A stretch of 64,000 nt of DNA, from the NCBI RefSeq assembly GCF_030418305.1, contig NZ_JAUHPX010000006.1:1-64000 (forward strand). The letters run 5' to 3'. The notes beneath the pieces were generated by a model that was not told the origin of the DNA, made no database searches, and saw nothing but the letters and a program-made list of their open reading frames with translations. The stretch's first letter is position 1. The number at the start of each line of letters is the position of its first letter. A program made the translations under genes and the position numbers. This document shows positions 34,818 through 44,275 of the stretch, piece after piece. Source of the stretch: Demequina lignilytica. Lineage in GTDB: Bacteria > Actinomycetota > Actinomycetes > Actinomycetales > Demequinaceae.

Positions 34818-35272
34818 GGCGTTCCCTTCTCCAGCTCTGCAGTCATGCGTGCCATCAACGGCGGCCACTCGCGGGCGAAGAACCCGGCGAGGTCGCCCAG
34901 CTCGGTGACCCGGTCGGGCCGGTCCCCGGGCATCACGGGAGCCGCGGCGGACGCAAGGTCGCCCAGCGCCTGGATGCGCCCGAGCTCGGACGTCATCACC
35001 TCCCGCCACGCGCCGGGCTTGAGGCGGTAGCGCTGGACGCGCTCGCCGCGCACGCGGACCTGCTCGACCATCCCCAGCTGCACGTGGGTGCGGAGCTGCG
35101 TCGACACGGTGCCGGCGCTGAGCCCGAGGTCCTCGGCGAGCTCAGCCTGCGTGCGCTCCGCGGGCTCGCAGATCATCAGCCAGCCCAGGATCTCCGCCCA
35201 CGCGCGAGTGGAGCCGAACATGGTGAAGAACGTGGCGACCTTGTCCACGTACTGGTGCTGCGCATCGTCCAT
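34814..35272 (-). CDS. GbsR/MarR-family transcriptional regulator
   Basis: 152 residues. Winged helix with ERTQAELAEDLGLSAGTVSTQLRTHVQLGMVEQV, then a C-terminal helical part. First gene of the ABC exporter operon and probably its repressor. A GTG two codons upstream (35278) is an alternative start. A 20-bp palindrome directly before it (35279-35298) is the likely operator, implying autoregulation. Confidence 0.85.
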   Translation of the reverse strand: MDDAQHQYVDKVATFFTMFGSTRAWAEILGWLMICEPAERTQAELAEDLGLSAGTVSTQLRTHVQLGMVEQVRVRGERVQRYRLKPGAWREVMTSELGRIQALGDLASAAAPVMPGDRPDRVTELGDLAGFFAREWPPLMARMTAELEKGTP

Positions 35273-35278
35273 CGGCAC

Positions 35279-35298
35279 GTTTCAATAGTGACTGAAAC
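35279..35298. promoter_or_regulatory. Palindromic operator of GbsR/MarR operon
   Basis: GTTTCA (35279-35284), 8-nt spacer, TGAAAC (35293-35298). It lies immediately upstream of the regulator start and is A+T-rich against its surroundings. Confidence 0.6.
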
Positions 35299-35384
35299 TG
35301 CTGAAAGAAGCAAGTCGTGCGCCCGGCGTGGCAGGTCGCGCGCGCAGGGTAGCGACGCGGTCGGGAGCGTGGAAGCATGGCCCC

Positions 35385-37634
35385 ATGCCCGAGAGCCTCG
35401 ACATGAACGACGCCGTGCCCGCCGCCCCGCCAGCCGAGGGCGCGGAGCCGAGCATCGAGTCCGACGAGACGTACGCCCTGCCGACGGTCTCGTACGAGGA
35501 CGAGGAGCCCACCGGCGAGCTTCCCGACGACCGCTACCTGGACCGCGAGCTCAGCTGGCTCGCGTTCAACCAGCGCGTGCTCGAGATGGCCGAGGACCCG
35601 CAGACGCCGCTGCTCGAGCGGGCGAGGTTCCTCGCGATCTTCGCGTCCAACCTCGACGAGTTCTTCATGGTCCGCGTCGCCGGGCTCAAGCGCCGCATCG
35701 CCGCGGGCTTCGCGGTGCCGTCCGCGACCGGGATGAGCGCGACCCGCCAGATCGAGGCGATCATCGAGCGGGCCCACGAGATCATGGACCGCCACGCCGA
35801 GGTCTTCCAGGATCAGGTCCGCCCGGCGCTGGCCAACGAGGGCATCACGCTGGTGCGCTACGACTCGCTCGGGGAGGCCGAGCAGGAGCGGCTGCGCAAG
35901 CTGTTCCGCTCCGACATCTTCCCGGTCCTGACCCCCCTCGCCGTGGACCCGGCGCACCCGTTCCCGTACATCTCGGGCCTGTCCCTGAACCTCGCGGTCG
36001 AGATCCGCGACCCCGACACAGGCAAGGACTTCTTTGCGCGCGTGAAGGTGCCGGAGACGCTGCCGCGCTTCCTCTCCGTCGACGCCGCCGGCAAGGTGGG
36101 CCAGGTCACCGACGCGGCCTCGCTGTCGGACGAGCCGCGCTCGTTCGTGCCGCTCGAGGACGTGATCGGCGCCCACCTCGACTACCTGTTCCCCGGCATG
36201 GAGGTGGTCGACCACTACACGTTCCGCGTCACCCGCAACGAGGACGTCGAGGTCGAGGAGGACGACGCCGAGAACCTCCTCAAGGCGATGGAGAAGGAGC
36301 TGCTGCGCCGCCGGTTCGGCCCCGCCGTGCGCGTCGAGGTCGCCGACGACCTGCCCGCGAAGATCCGCGAGCTGCTGGTGCGCGAGCTCGGCATCACCGA
36401 GAACGACGTGTTCCACCTCCCGGCGCCGCTCGACCTCACCGGTCTCAACGCGATCGCCGACCTGGACCGTCCGTCGCTGCAGTTCGCCTCGTTCCGGCCG
36501 ACCACCCATCACAAGCTCGCCCCCGTCGAGACCGCGGCCGAGCAGAACGTCTTCGAGGCGATCACGCGGGGCGACGTCCTGCTGCACCACCCGTACGACT
36601 CGTTCTCCACGTCGGTGCAGGCGTTCCTCGCGCAGGCCGCGATGGATCCGAAGGTGCTCGCGATCAAGCAGACCCTGTACCGGACCTCCGGCGACTCGCC
36701 GATCGTCGACGCCCTCATCGAGGCCGCGCACAACGGCAAGCAGGTGCTGGCCCTGGTCGAGATCAAGGCGCGCTTCGACGAGCAGCGGAACATCTCCTGG
36801 GCCCGCAAGCTCGAGCAGGCGGGCGTCCACGTGGTCTACGGCCTGGTGGGCCTCAAGACGCACTGCAAGCTGTCGCTCGTGGTCCGCCAGGAGGAGGACG
36901 GGCTCCACCGCTACTGCCACATCGGCACCGGCAACTACCACCCGCGCACGGCGCGCCTGTACGAGGACTACGGCCTGCTGACCAAGGACTCGGACACCGG
37001 AGCCGACCTCACCAAGCTGTTCAACCAGCTGTCGGGCTACGCGCCCAAGGCGAAGTTCCGCCGCCTGATCGTCGCGCCCACCGGGGTCCGCGTGGGCCTC
37101 ATCGAGCGCATCGAGAACGAGGCCCGCAACGCCCGCGCGGGCAAGGACGCCTGGGTCAAGATCAAGGTCAACTCGGCGGTCGACGAGAAGGTCATCGACG
37201 CGCTGTACCGCGCCTCGCAGGCCGGCGTGAAGGTCGACATCAACGTCCGCGGCATCTGCGCCGTGCGGCCGGGCGTGCCAGGCTTCTCCGAGAACGTGCG
37301 CGTGCGGTCGATCCTGGGACGGTTCCTCGAGCACTCCCGCATCTACGCGTTCGCGAACGACGGCGATCCCGAGGTGTTCATCGGCTCCGCCGACCTCATG
37401 CACCGCAACCTCGACCGCCGCATCGAGGCGCTCATCACCGTCACCGACGAGCAGCAGAAGGCCAACCTCATCGAGAACGTCGACCTCGCGATGAGCGCCA
37501 AGGTCGCTGGCTGGGAGCTCCACGAGGACGGGTCGTGGGCGCGGACCGTCACCGACGGCCACGGCGAGCGCCTCAAGGACCTGCAGGAGATCTACATCAA
37601 GCGCCAGCCGAAGCGCAGGGCCAAGGGCAAGTAG
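35385..37634 (+). CDS. ppk: Polyphosphate kinase 1
   Basis: 749 residues. Makes long-chain polyphosphate from ATP. Motifs [18 protein letters not shown] (N-terminal domain), [15 protein letters not shown], and [23 protein letters not shown]-type phospho-His region, and late [12 protein letters not shown]-terminal extension of about 50 residues is acidic and low in complexity. Stop overlaps the start of mutT1 by one base (TAGTG). This gene pair is conserved in mycobacteria. Confidence 0.96.
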   Translation: MPESLDMNDAVPAAPPAEGAEPSIESDETYALPTVSYEDEEPTGELPDDRYLDRELSWLAFNQRVLEMAEDPQTPLLERARFLAIFASNLDEFFMVRVAGLKRRIAAGFAVPSATGMSATRQIEAIIERAHEIMDRHAEVFQDQVRPALANEGITLVRYDSLGEAEQERLRKLFRSDIFPVLTPLAVDPAHPFPYISGLSLNLAVEIRDPDTGKDFFARVKVPETLPRFLSVDAAGKVGQVTDAASLSDEPRSFVPLEDVIGAHLDYLFPGMEVVDHYTFRVTRNEDVEVEEDDAENLLKAMEKELLRRRFGPAVRVEVADDLPAKIRELLVRELGITENDVFHLPAPLDLTGLNAIADLDRPSLQFASFRPTTHHKLAPVETAAEQNVFEAITRGDVLLHHPYDSFSTSVQAFLAQAAMDPKVLAIKQTLYRTSGDSPIVDALIEAAHNGKQVLALVEIKARFDEQRNISWARKLEQAGVHVVYGLVGLKTHCKLSLVVRQEEDGLHRYCHIGTGNYHPRTARLYEDYGLLTKDSDTGADLTKLFNQLSGYAPKAKFRRLIVAPTGVRVGLIERIENEARNARAGKDAWVKIKVNSAVDEKVIDALYRASQAGVKVDINVRGICAVRPGVPGFSENVRVRSILGRFLEHSRIYAFANDGDPEVFIGSADLMHRNLDRRIEALITVTDEQQKANLIENVDLAMSAKVAGWELHEDGSWARTVTDGHGERLKDLQEIYIKRQPKRRAKGK

Positions 37635-38608
37635 TGAGCCACTACCCCGACGGCACCGTCGTCGCCGCGGGTGCCCTGGTGTGGCGCGTCCGGAACGGCG
37701 AGCTCCAGGTGCTGGCCGTGCATCGTCCGCGGTACAACGACTGGTCGTGGCCCAAGGGCAAGCTCGACCCGGGCGAGCACCTGCCCGAGTGCGCGGTGCG
37801 CGAGGTAGCGGAGGAGACCGGGAAGCAGATCGAGCTCGGCCAGCCGCTGCCGACCATCCGGTACCCCATCGGGGCGGGCAAGCAGAAGGTGGTGAAGTAC
37901 TGGGCGGCCACGGTGCTGCCGTCCGGCTCGCGCTCCGTGAAGGCCCGGCCCACCTACAAGGCGGCGGCCAAGCACGAGATCGACCGGCTGCGATGGCTCT
38001 CCGTCGAGGAGGCGCACCGGATCATCACGTTCCCCGACGACCTGCGGCCGTTGGACGCGCTTATCGAGGCCTACCAGGCGGGACGGCTCGACACGCGCCC
38101 GTTCGTGCTGGTGCGCCACGCCCGGGCCAAGCGTCGCAAGGCGTGGAAGCTCGCGGACCTGCGTCGGCCGATCACCAAGGCGGGCGCGCAGCGGGCCCGC
38201 GCGATCGTGCCGCTCATCTCCTGCTTCGGGGTGGGGCGGGTGGACTCGTCGCCCGCGCGGCGGTGCGTCGACACGGTCGCGCCGTACGCGGCGGCCGTGG
38301 GCGTCGAGGTCAAGACCCACGACTCGCTGACCGAGCCCTCGCACGCCGAGCGACCGCTCGCGACCGCGAAGACCTTCGCCAAGCTGTTCTACAAGACCTC
38401 CGCGCGAGCGGTGTGCGTCCACCGGCCCACCCTGCCGACCATCATCGAGCTGATGCGCGCGTCGATCCGGCCGTACACCCGCGGGGCGCTGCCGCGCAGC
38501 AACCCCTACCTGCCGGCCGGCGGGGTGCTGGTCGCGCACGTGAACGACACGGAATCCGGCCCCGTGGTGGTCGCGGTCGAGACGCACCTGCTGCGCGTCC
38601 ACGTCTGA
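37634..38608 (+). CDS. mutT1: Nudix hydrolase fused to histidine phosphatase domain
   Basis: 324 residues. N-terminal Nudix box GKLDPGEHLPECAVREVAEE (GX5EX7REUXEE); C-terminal histidine phosphatase domain from about residue 155 with LVRHARAKRRKAWK (RHA instead of RHG) and HRPTLPTI. Mycobacterial MutT1 has the same two domains, hydrolyses 8-oxo-(d)GTP and diadenosine polyphosphates, and lies next to ppk. GTG start. Confidence 0.93.
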   Translation: MSHYPDGTVVAAGALVWRVRNGELQVLAVHRPRYNDWSWPKGKLDPGEHLPECAVREVAEETGKQIELGQPLPTIRYPIGAGKQKVVKYWAATVLPSGSRSVKARPTYKAAAKHEIDRLRWLSVEEAHRIITFPDDLRPLDALIEAYQAGRLDTRPFVLVRHARAKRRKAWKLADLRRPITKAGAQRARAIVPLISCFGVGRVDSSPARRCVDTVAPYAAAVGVEVKTHDSLTEPSHAERPLATAKTFAKLFYKTSARAVCVHRPTLPTIIELMRASIRPYTRGALPRSNPYLPAGGVLVAHVNDTESGPVVVAVETHLLRVHV

Positions 38609-38623
38609 TCGCCGCATCGCGAC

Positions 38624-38744
38624 GGACGCTCAGCACCTACCGCCTCGCCAGGGCCGGTCGATGCGCGCGACGCGACCAGGCACGATAGAGCCTCGCCGCC
38701 GGGCATCCGGACGCCTGAGCCCCGACGGTAGGTGCTGAGCGTCC
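38624..38744. repeat. Inverted-repeat element C (121 bp)
   Basis: Perfect 19-bp terminal inverted repeats GGACGCTCAGCACCTACCG (38624-38642) and its complement (38726-38744) enclose 83 bp. The element starts 16 bp after the mutT1 stop and may double as its terminator. No coding potential. Confidence 0.8.
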
Positions 38745-38951
38745 GGATCCGCCGGCCGGAGAAGATGAAGACGTCGGACCGGGAGCGCCAGTCGGCGCGA
38801 AGGCCGCTCGAGGCGGCTGGATTTGGAGCCCGGGGCTGCCGCGGTCCGACGTCACCACCACCATACGCCCGAAAACCAGGCTGTCGAGCCCCTCCACCGG
38901 CCTGTTCGCGGCCTGCGGAACCGGGAACAACCGCCCCACCTGCCCACCCCT

Positions 38952-39049
38952 GGACAGTGGGCACGGAATCGGGGACGACACGCCGAAAGCGCGGCCCGGA
39001 TCCGCCCCGACACGCCGCCGACCCGGGACCGATTCCGTGCGGACTGTCC
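38952..39049. repeat. Palindromic repeat element B (98 bp)
   Basis: Arms GGACAGTGGGCACGGAATCGG is too long to be exact: 38952-38972 pairs with 39029-39049 at 19 of 21 positions (key core CACGGAATCGG). The motif CGACACGCCG occurs twice inside (38976-38985 and 39008-39017) in direct orientation. Shares the GGACAGT and CACGGA arms and the inner motif with element A (9626-9728). The intervals 38745-38951 and 39050-39105 hold nothing else recognised apart from the G-tract. Confidence 0.8.
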
Positions 39050-39054
39050 GTGGA

Positions 39055-39083
39055 GGGGGAGGGGGGAGGGAGGGAGGGAGGGG
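39055..39083 (+). repeat. G-rich tract, possible G-quadruplex
   Basis: Several GGG or longer runs separated by single A residues in 29 bp on the plus strand. At least five G-runs are available for a four-tetrad-type structure. It lies 23 bp past the stop of the gene at 39106-39735. Confidence 0.6.
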
Positions 39084-39105
39084 CGGCGCGGGACGATGCG
39101 CGGCT

Positions 39106-39735
39106 TCAGTCCAGGCGGCCCTCGCGCCACATCGCGGCGCAGCGCTCGAGGTCCTCGCCGGTGCGCAGCAGCTGGGCGGCGCGCAGCGTGGTGGCGTGGG
39201 CGCGGCGGTCGGCGTGGCCCTCGTCGGACTGCGCCTCGAAGGCGGCGCCCGTCGCGACCACGCGGCAGAACGCCCCGGCCCGCTCGAGCGCGACCGCGAG
39301 GTCGCCGCTGAAGACGCCCGACAGCACGGCGTCCGCGAGCGCCTGCACCTCGGACGGCCCGGGCGGGTCCTCGACGCCGGCGATGGCGTGGCGCACGTGA
39401 GCGGCGTTGACGCCGTGGTGGTACGAGCGGGCGACCGCGCCGGCATCGTGCTTGACCCACTCGCGGATCATGTAGATCCGCCACAGCGCGCCGGGCAGCG
39501 TGTGCTCCCCGGCCTTGGCCCACATCATCGCGACGGTGTCGATGCCCTCCTCATCGACCAGGCGCACCAGGCGCGCGACCAGCTCCGGGTCGCCGGACTC
39601 GCGGGCCTGCGCGACGATCGCGGCGGCGGTCTCGTGGGCGATCAGCCCGCGGTCGGCGGGGTCGATGTCGCCCTCGAGCTGGTCGGCCATCTCCATGTCC
39701 AGCATGGCGGGGCGGCGGAAGCGGGGCTCGGCCAC
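39106..39735 (-). CDS. Conserved actinobacterial hypothetical protein
   Basis: 209 residues, mainly helical. Begins [20 protein letters not shown] and ends RCAAMWREGRLD, both features of a conserved actinobacterial family without known function. The GTG start overlaps the msrB stop by one base (TAGTG), so the two are translationally coupled. No membrane segments or catalytic motifs recognised. Confidence 0.75.
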   Translation of the reverse strand: MAEPRFRRPAMLDMEMADQLEGDIDPADRGLIAHETAAAIVAQARESGDPELVARLVRLVDEEGIDTVAMMWAKAGEHTLPGALWRIYMIREWVKHDAGAVARSYHHGVNAAHVRHAIAGVEDPPGPSEVQALADAVLSGVFSGDLAVALERAGAFCRVVATGAAFEAQSDEGHADRRAHATTLRAAQLLRTGEDLERCAAMWREGRLD

Positions 39736-40145
39736 TAGGCGGACTCGCCCGCCTGGTCGAAGGTCAGCGACACGGAGTTGATGCAGAAGCGGTCCCCGGT
39801 CGGCGTCTGCGGCGCGTCGGGGAACACGTGGCCCAGGTGCGAGTCGCATGCGGCGCAGCGCACCTCGGTGCGCACCATGCCGTGCGTGAGGTCCTCGTGG
39901 AGGGTGACGGCCTCGGGGTCGGCGTCGTAGAAGCTGGGCCACCCGCAGTGGCTGTCGAACTTGGTGCCCGAGCTGAACAGCTGCGCGCCGCAGGCGCGGC
40001 AGCGGAACACGCCGTCGCGCTTCTCGTCGATGAGCTCTCCGGTCCACGGGCGTTCGGTGGCGGCCTCGCGGAGCACCGCGAACTCCATGTCGGTGAGCTG
40101 CGCGCGCCACTCGGCGTCGGTCTTCACGATCCTGTGCTGCGTCAT
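39735..40145 (-). CDS. msrB: Peptide-methionine (R)-S-oxide reductase
   Basis: 136 residues. Reduces methionine-R-sulfoxide in proteins. Two zinc CxxC pairs (CRAC and CAAC), HCGWPSFYD, and the catalytic Cys in [11 protein letters not shown]. Start ATG has GGAAGGAG just upstream. A hypothetical protein gene is coupled downstream. Confidence 0.96.
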   Translation of the reverse strand: MTQHRIVKTDAEWRAQLTDMEFAVLREAATERPWTGELIDEKRDGVFRCRACGAQLFSSGTKFDSHCGWPSFYDADPEAVTLHEDLTHGMVRTEVRCAACDSHLGHVFPDAPQTPTGDRFCINSVSLTFDQAGESA

Positions 40146-40239
40146 GGGGGACTCCTTCCCAGGACAGGGTACGCGCGGCGCGCTCCCGAATCGCGCGCCG
40201 GACGGCTCCCGGCCTCATGCCTGGTCAGACACGAGGCGC

Positions 40240-40267
40240 CCGACCTCCGAGGGGGGGAGGAGGTCGG
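40240..40267. other. Inverted repeat upstream of msrB and the iron operon
   Basis: CCGACCTCC (40240-40248) and GGAGGTCGG (40259-40267) form a 9-bp stem with a 10-nt loop, G-rich. Located in the 343-bp interval between divergent genes, so it is not an obvious terminator; it could be a leader structure. Confidence 0.4.
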
Positions 40268-40419
40268 ACGCCACGTGCTCTCACCTTGACGTCCCATGCG
40301 GCTCTCGCCGTGGTGGGTGCATGGATAAAGACGCCGGGGCGGCCCGGTTTGTTCCCCGGATCGGGAATCTGTTTGGTTTTTTAGCAACGCCTGTGTAGCG
40401 TTAATCCGGGCCCACGAGG

Positions 40420-40438
40420 TTAGGCAAGCCTCACCTCA
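40420..40438 (+). promoter_or_regulatory. IdeR/DmdR-type iron box
   Basis: TTAGGCAAGCCTCACCTCA matches the 19-bp consensus TTAGGTTAGSCTAACCTAA at 15 positions. It lies 51 bp upstream of the siderophore-binding protein gene. Repression by an iron-loaded DtxR/IdeR family protein is the expected control. Confidence 0.75.
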
Positions 40439-40488
40439 TTGCAACGTCGTCGGAGCCGCCCCGCGCGGCCCACCATAGAAGGAGAACC

Positions 40489-41472
40489 ATGACCGTCGCA
40501 CGCCTTCCGCGCGCGCTCGTGCTCGCCGTGGCAGCCCTCGGGCTCAGCGCCTGTGCAGGCGCGGCCGCCACCGAGCCCACCGCATCGTCCCCCGCCGCCG
40601 AGGCCGCCTCCGCGCCCACCGAGATCACCGTCACCACCGCCACCGGCGACGTGACCCTCCCCGCGGACCCGCAGCGGATCGTCGTCTTCGAGCACGGCAT
40701 CCTCGACACGATCGACGCGCTGGGCGAGGGCGACCGTGTGGTGGCGATCCCCCACCAGGGCATCCCGGACTACCTCGCCGGCTACGCCGAGAGCACCGAG
40801 AACGCGGGCACGCTGTTCGAGCCCGACTACGAGGCCGTCAACGCGGCCGAGCCGGACCTCATCATCGTCGGCGGCCGTTCCTCCGCGACGCTCGAGGAGA
40901 TGGAGCAGATCGCCCCGACCGTCGACCTGAGCTTCGAGTGGGGCACCGACGCGTTCCTCGCGACCCTCGAGCGCAACGCCGAGGCGCTCGACACGATCCT
41001 GGGCCTTGAAGGCGCCGCCACCGCGGCGGTCGCGGGCTTCGAGGCCGACGCGGCCGCCATCGCGGAGGACGCGGCGAGCGCCGGCACCGGACTGGTGGTG
41101 CTCACCACGGGCGGCAAGATCAACGCGTTCGGGCCGTCCGAGGAGGGCCGCTTCGACTTCGTCTACGGACTGTTCGGGATCACCCCGGCGGCCGAGCAGG
41201 TGGCGATCGACTCCCACGGCGACGCGATCTCCTACGAGTTCCTCGCCGAGACCGACGCGGACATGCTGATCGTGCTCGACCGCGACGCCGCGATCGGCGC
41301 CGAGGGCGAGAGCGCCCAGGCGCTGCTCGACAACGCGCTGGTGAACGGCACCTCGGCCGCGCAGAACGACGCGATCGCCTACGTCGACACCCAGAAGTGG
41401 TACCTCGCGTTCGGCGGTCTCACGGCCCTCGACGGCATCAGCGAGGAGATCGGGGCGCTGGTCGCCTCGTGA
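40489..41472 (+). CDS. Iron-siderophore ABC transporter substrate-binding lipoprotein
   Basis: 327 residues. Lipobox GLSAC (Cys about residue 22). Periplasmic-binding fold of the FepB/FhuD type: IVVFEHGILDTIDALG, PDLIIVGGRSS, and late YVDTQKWYLAFGGL. Most like the catecholate/petrobactin group (FatB/YclQ; inference). AGAAGGAGA precedes the ATG. First gene of a four-gene transport operon; iron box upstream. Confidence 0.9.
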   Translation: MTVARLPRALVLAVAALGLSACAGAAATEPTASSPAAEAASAPTEITVTTATGDVTLPADPQRIVVFEHGILDTIDALGEGDRVVAIPHQGIPDYLAGYAESTENAGTLFEPDYEAVNAAEPDLIIVGGRSSATLEEMEQIAPTVDLSFEWGTDAFLATLERNAEALDTILGLEGAATAAVAGFEADAAAIAEDAASAGTGLVVLTTGGKINAFGPSEEGRFDFVYGLFGITPAAEQVAIDSHGDAISYEFLAETDADMLIVLDRDAAIGAEGESAQALLDNALVNGTSAAQNDAIAYVDTQKWYLAFGGLTALDGISEEIGALVAS

Positions 41473-42455
41473 CCTCGCTCCGCGGCCGCACCGCCGCCGT
41501 CACCCTCGGGGTGGCGGCGGCGGTCGTCGCGCTGCTGGCGGTCGCCTCGCTCGCCGTGGGCGCCGCCACCCTCGACTGGGGCGCCGTGCTCACCGATCCC
41601 GAGCAGCTGCGGCTGGTCACGGTGAGCCGGATCCCGCGCACCGCCGCGGTGATCCTCGCGGGCGCCGCGATGGCCGTCGCCGGCCTCATCATGCAGGCGC
41701 TCACCCGGAACCGCTACGTCGCGCCCACCACGGCCGGCACCATCGACGCCGCGGGCCTGGGCGTCCTGGTCGCGGTGCTGCTCTTCGCCGGCGCCTCGGT
41801 GATGGCGAAGATCGGGATCGCGCTGGTGTTCGCGTTCGCGGGGACGGCTCTGTTCCTGCTGCTGGTCGAGCGCCTGCGGCTGCGCGAGATGATCATGGTG
41901 CCGCTGCTGGGGCTCGTGCTCGGCGGCATCTTCCGCGCGACCACCGAGATGATCGCGTACCGCGCGAACCTCACCCAGACCGTGCAGGTGTGGATGAACG
42001 GCGACTTCTCGGGGGTCATCGAGGGGCGCTACGAGACCCTGTGGCTCGCCGGCGCCGCCGCCGCGGCCGCCTACCTGATGGCCCACCACCTCACCGCGGC
42101 CGGCATGGGTCGCGAGATCGCGACCAGCGTGGGGCTGCCGTATCGCGCGACGCTCGCCGCCGGGCTCGGCGTCGCCTCCTTCGCCACCGCGGTGGTGGTG
42201 GTCACCGTCGGCGCGATCCCGTTCCTCGGGCTGATCGTGCCGAACGTGGTGACGCTGCTGGTGGGGGACAACCTGCGACGGGCGCTGCCGGTGACCGCGC
42301 TCGGCGGCGCGGCGCTCGTGCTCGCGTGCGACCTGATCGGGCGCCTCGTCATCCACCCGTACGAGATCCCGGTGAGCTCCGTGGTCGGCGTCCTGGGCGC
42401 CGGGGTGCTGCTCGCGCTGATCCTCAGGAAGGGGAACCGCTTTGCACGCGCCTGA
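41469..42455 (+). CDS. Iron-siderophore ABC transporter permease 1 (FecCD family)
   Basis: 328 residues, about nine membrane segments. RIPRTAAVILAGAAMAVAG (FecCD signature) and GAIPFLGLIVPNVVTLL are present. The GTG start overlaps the stop of the binding protein gene (GTGA). Confidence 0.9.
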   Translation: MTSLRGRTAAVTLGVAAAVVALLAVASLAVGAATLDWGAVLTDPEQLRLVTVSRIPRTAAVILAGAAMAVAGLIMQALTRNRYVAPTTAGTIDAAGLGVLVAVLLFAGASVMAKIGIALVFAFAGTALFLLLVERLRLREMIMVPLLGLVLGGIFRATTEMIAYRANLTQTVQVWMNGDFSGVIEGRYETLWLAGAAAAAAYLMAHHLTAAGMGREIATSVGLPYRATLAAGLGVASFATAVVVVTVGAIPFLGLIVPNVVTLLVGDNLRRALPVTALGGAALVLACDLIGRLVIHPYEIPVSSVVGVLGAGVLLALILRKGNRFARA

Positions 42456-43506
42456 CGCGACGCTGTCGCGGGACGATGCGGTGGTCACCGCGGCGCCCGC
42501 AGCCCCGGCGACCACCGCATCGTCCCCCCCGAGGGTCCGGCGCACGCCGCCGGGAGCGGCCCGCGTGCGCCGAGTCGTCCTCGCGCTGACCCTCGCGACG
42601 CTCGGCGCGGCCGCGCTGCTGCTGACGTGGGGGGTCGACGGGCACTGGGACTTCGCGCTGCCCCGGCGACTCGAGACCCTGGCCGCGCTGGTGATCGTGG
42701 GCGCGGCGGTCGCGGTCGCGACGGTGGTGTTCCAGACCGTGACGGCGTCGCGGATCCTCACGCCCTCGATCATGGGCTTCGACTCGCTGTACGTGCTGGT
42801 CGCGACGCTGATCGTGTGGAGCACCGGCGCCGCCACCGCGCTCGCCATGCCTCCGCTCGCGCTGTTCGCGCTCAACACGGGAGTGATGCTGGGCGCGTCG
42901 CTGCTGCTGTTCCGCGCGGTGATCGGCGACGGGACGCGAGGGCTCTACACCACCGTGCTCGCCGGCGTGATCGCCGGGACGCTGTTCAGCTCCATCAGCG
43001 GCTTCCTGTTCCGCGTGATGGACCCCAACGCCTTCGACGTGCTGATGGCCGACCTGTTCGCGAGCTTCACCTCGATCGACACCACGCTGCTCGCGGTGGG
43101 CGCGGTGGTGCTGACGGCCGCGGTCGCGGGGGCGTTCGCGATGGCACGCCGCCTCGACGTGCTCGCCCTCGGACGCGACGGCGCGATCGGGGTCGGGCTC
43201 GATCACCGGCGCACGGTCATGCTCGCGATGGCGCTGGTCGCCGTGCTGGTCTCCGTCTCGACCGCGCTCGTGGGCCCGGTCACGTTCCTGGGCCTGCTGG
43301 TCGCGAACCTCGCCTACCGCCTCACGGGCACCCACCGGCATGGCGCGAACCTGCTGGTCGCGATGCTGGTCGCGGCGGTCGCCCTGGTGCTGGGCCAGGC
43401 GCTGCTGCAGCACGTCCTCGCCTTCAACGGCACGCTCGGCTCGCTCATCTCCCTGGTGGGCGGGGTCGTCTTCATCGCCATGCTGATCAAGGAGTCCCGC
43501 CGGTGA
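42442..43506 (+). CDS. Iron-siderophore ABC transporter permease 2 (FecCD family)
   Basis: 354 residues. About nine membrane segments with LPRRLETLAALVIVGAAVAV and GPVTFLGLLVANLAYRL. It has a Pro/Ala/Thr-rich N-terminal extension of about 40 residues before the first helix. TTG start overlapping the previous gene by 14 nt, with AAGG upstream. Forms the heterodimeric channel with permease 1. Confidence 0.88.
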   Translation: MHAPDATLSRDDAVVTAAPAAPATTASSPPRVRRTPPGAARVRRVVLALTLATLGAAALLLTWGVDGHWDFALPRRLETLAALVIVGAAVAVATVVFQTVTASRILTPSIMGFDSLYVLVATLIVWSTGAATALAMPPLALFALNTGVMLGASLLLFRAVIGDGTRGLYTTVLAGVIAGTLFSSISGFLFRVMDPNAFDVLMADLFASFTSIDTTLLAVGAVVLTAAVAGAFAMARRLDVLALGRDGAIGVGLDHRRTVMLAMALVAVLVSVSTALVGPVTFLGLLVANLAYRLTGTHRHGANLLVAMLVAAVALVLGQALLQHVLAFNGTLGSLISLVGGVVFIAMLIKESRR

Positions 43507-44261
43507 TCACCCTCGACTCGCTCACCAAGTCCTACGACGACCACCTGGTGGTCGACGGCGTCTCGCTCGAGCTCCCGAGCGCGGGCGTGACGTCGATCAT
43601 CGGCCCCAACGGCGCCGGGAAGTCGACGCTGCTGTCGATGGTCAGCCGGCTGCTCGGCGTCGACGCGGGCACGGTCGACCTCGACGGCCTCGACGTCCAC
43701 CGGGCGCCCTCGCGGGAGGTCGCGCGCCGGCTGGCGATCCTGCGGCAGGACTCCCACACACCGGCTCGGATCACCGTGCGGGAGCTGGTGGAGCTCGGGC
43801 GCCACCCGCATTCGAAGGGCCGGCTCACGCCGGCCTGCCACGCCGCGGTCGACGCGGCGCTCGCGCGGTGCGACCTCGCGGACCTCGACCGGCGCGGCCT
43901 CCACGAGCTGTCGGGGGGCCAGCGCCAGCGGGCGTACGTCGCCATGGTCCTCGCGCAGGACACGCGCTACCTGCTGCTCGACGAGCCGCTCAACAGCCTG
44001 GACCTGGTCCACGCGACCGCGCTCATGCAGCTGCTGCGCACGCTGTCGGACGAGCACGGCACCTCCGTGGTGCTGGTGCTGCACGACATCAACTACGCCT
44101 CGGTCCACTCCGACCGCATCATCGCGATGCGCGACGGACGCGTGGTCCGCGACGGCACCCCGGAAGAAGTGATCACCGAGGAGGCGTTGTCCGATGTGTA
44201 CGGCGCCCCCTTCCGGGTCCACCACCTCGACGGCGACCGGATCGCCGCCTACTACCGATGA
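43503..44261 (+). CDS. Iron-siderophore ABC transporter ATP-binding protein
   Basis: 252 residues. Walker A GPNGAGKST, signature LSGGQRQRAYVAMVLAQ, Walker B YLLLDEP, H-loop LHDIN. The HDIN motif is typical of iron-chelate importers. GTG start overlapping the preceding TGA. Confidence 0.93.
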   Translation: MITLDSLTKSYDDHLVVDGVSLELPSAGVTSIIGPNGAGKSTLLSMVSRLLGVDAGTVDLDGLDVHRAPSREVARRLAILRQDSHTPARITVRELVELGRHPHSKGRLTPACHAAVDAALARCDLADLDRRGLHELSGGQRQRAYVAMVLAQDTRYLLLDEPLNSLDLVHATALMQLLRTLSDEHGTSVVLVLHDINYASVHSDRIIAMRDGRVVRDGTPEEVITEEALSDVYGAPFRVHHLDGDRIAAYYR

Positions 44262-44275
44262 CGAACGGAGTCCCC

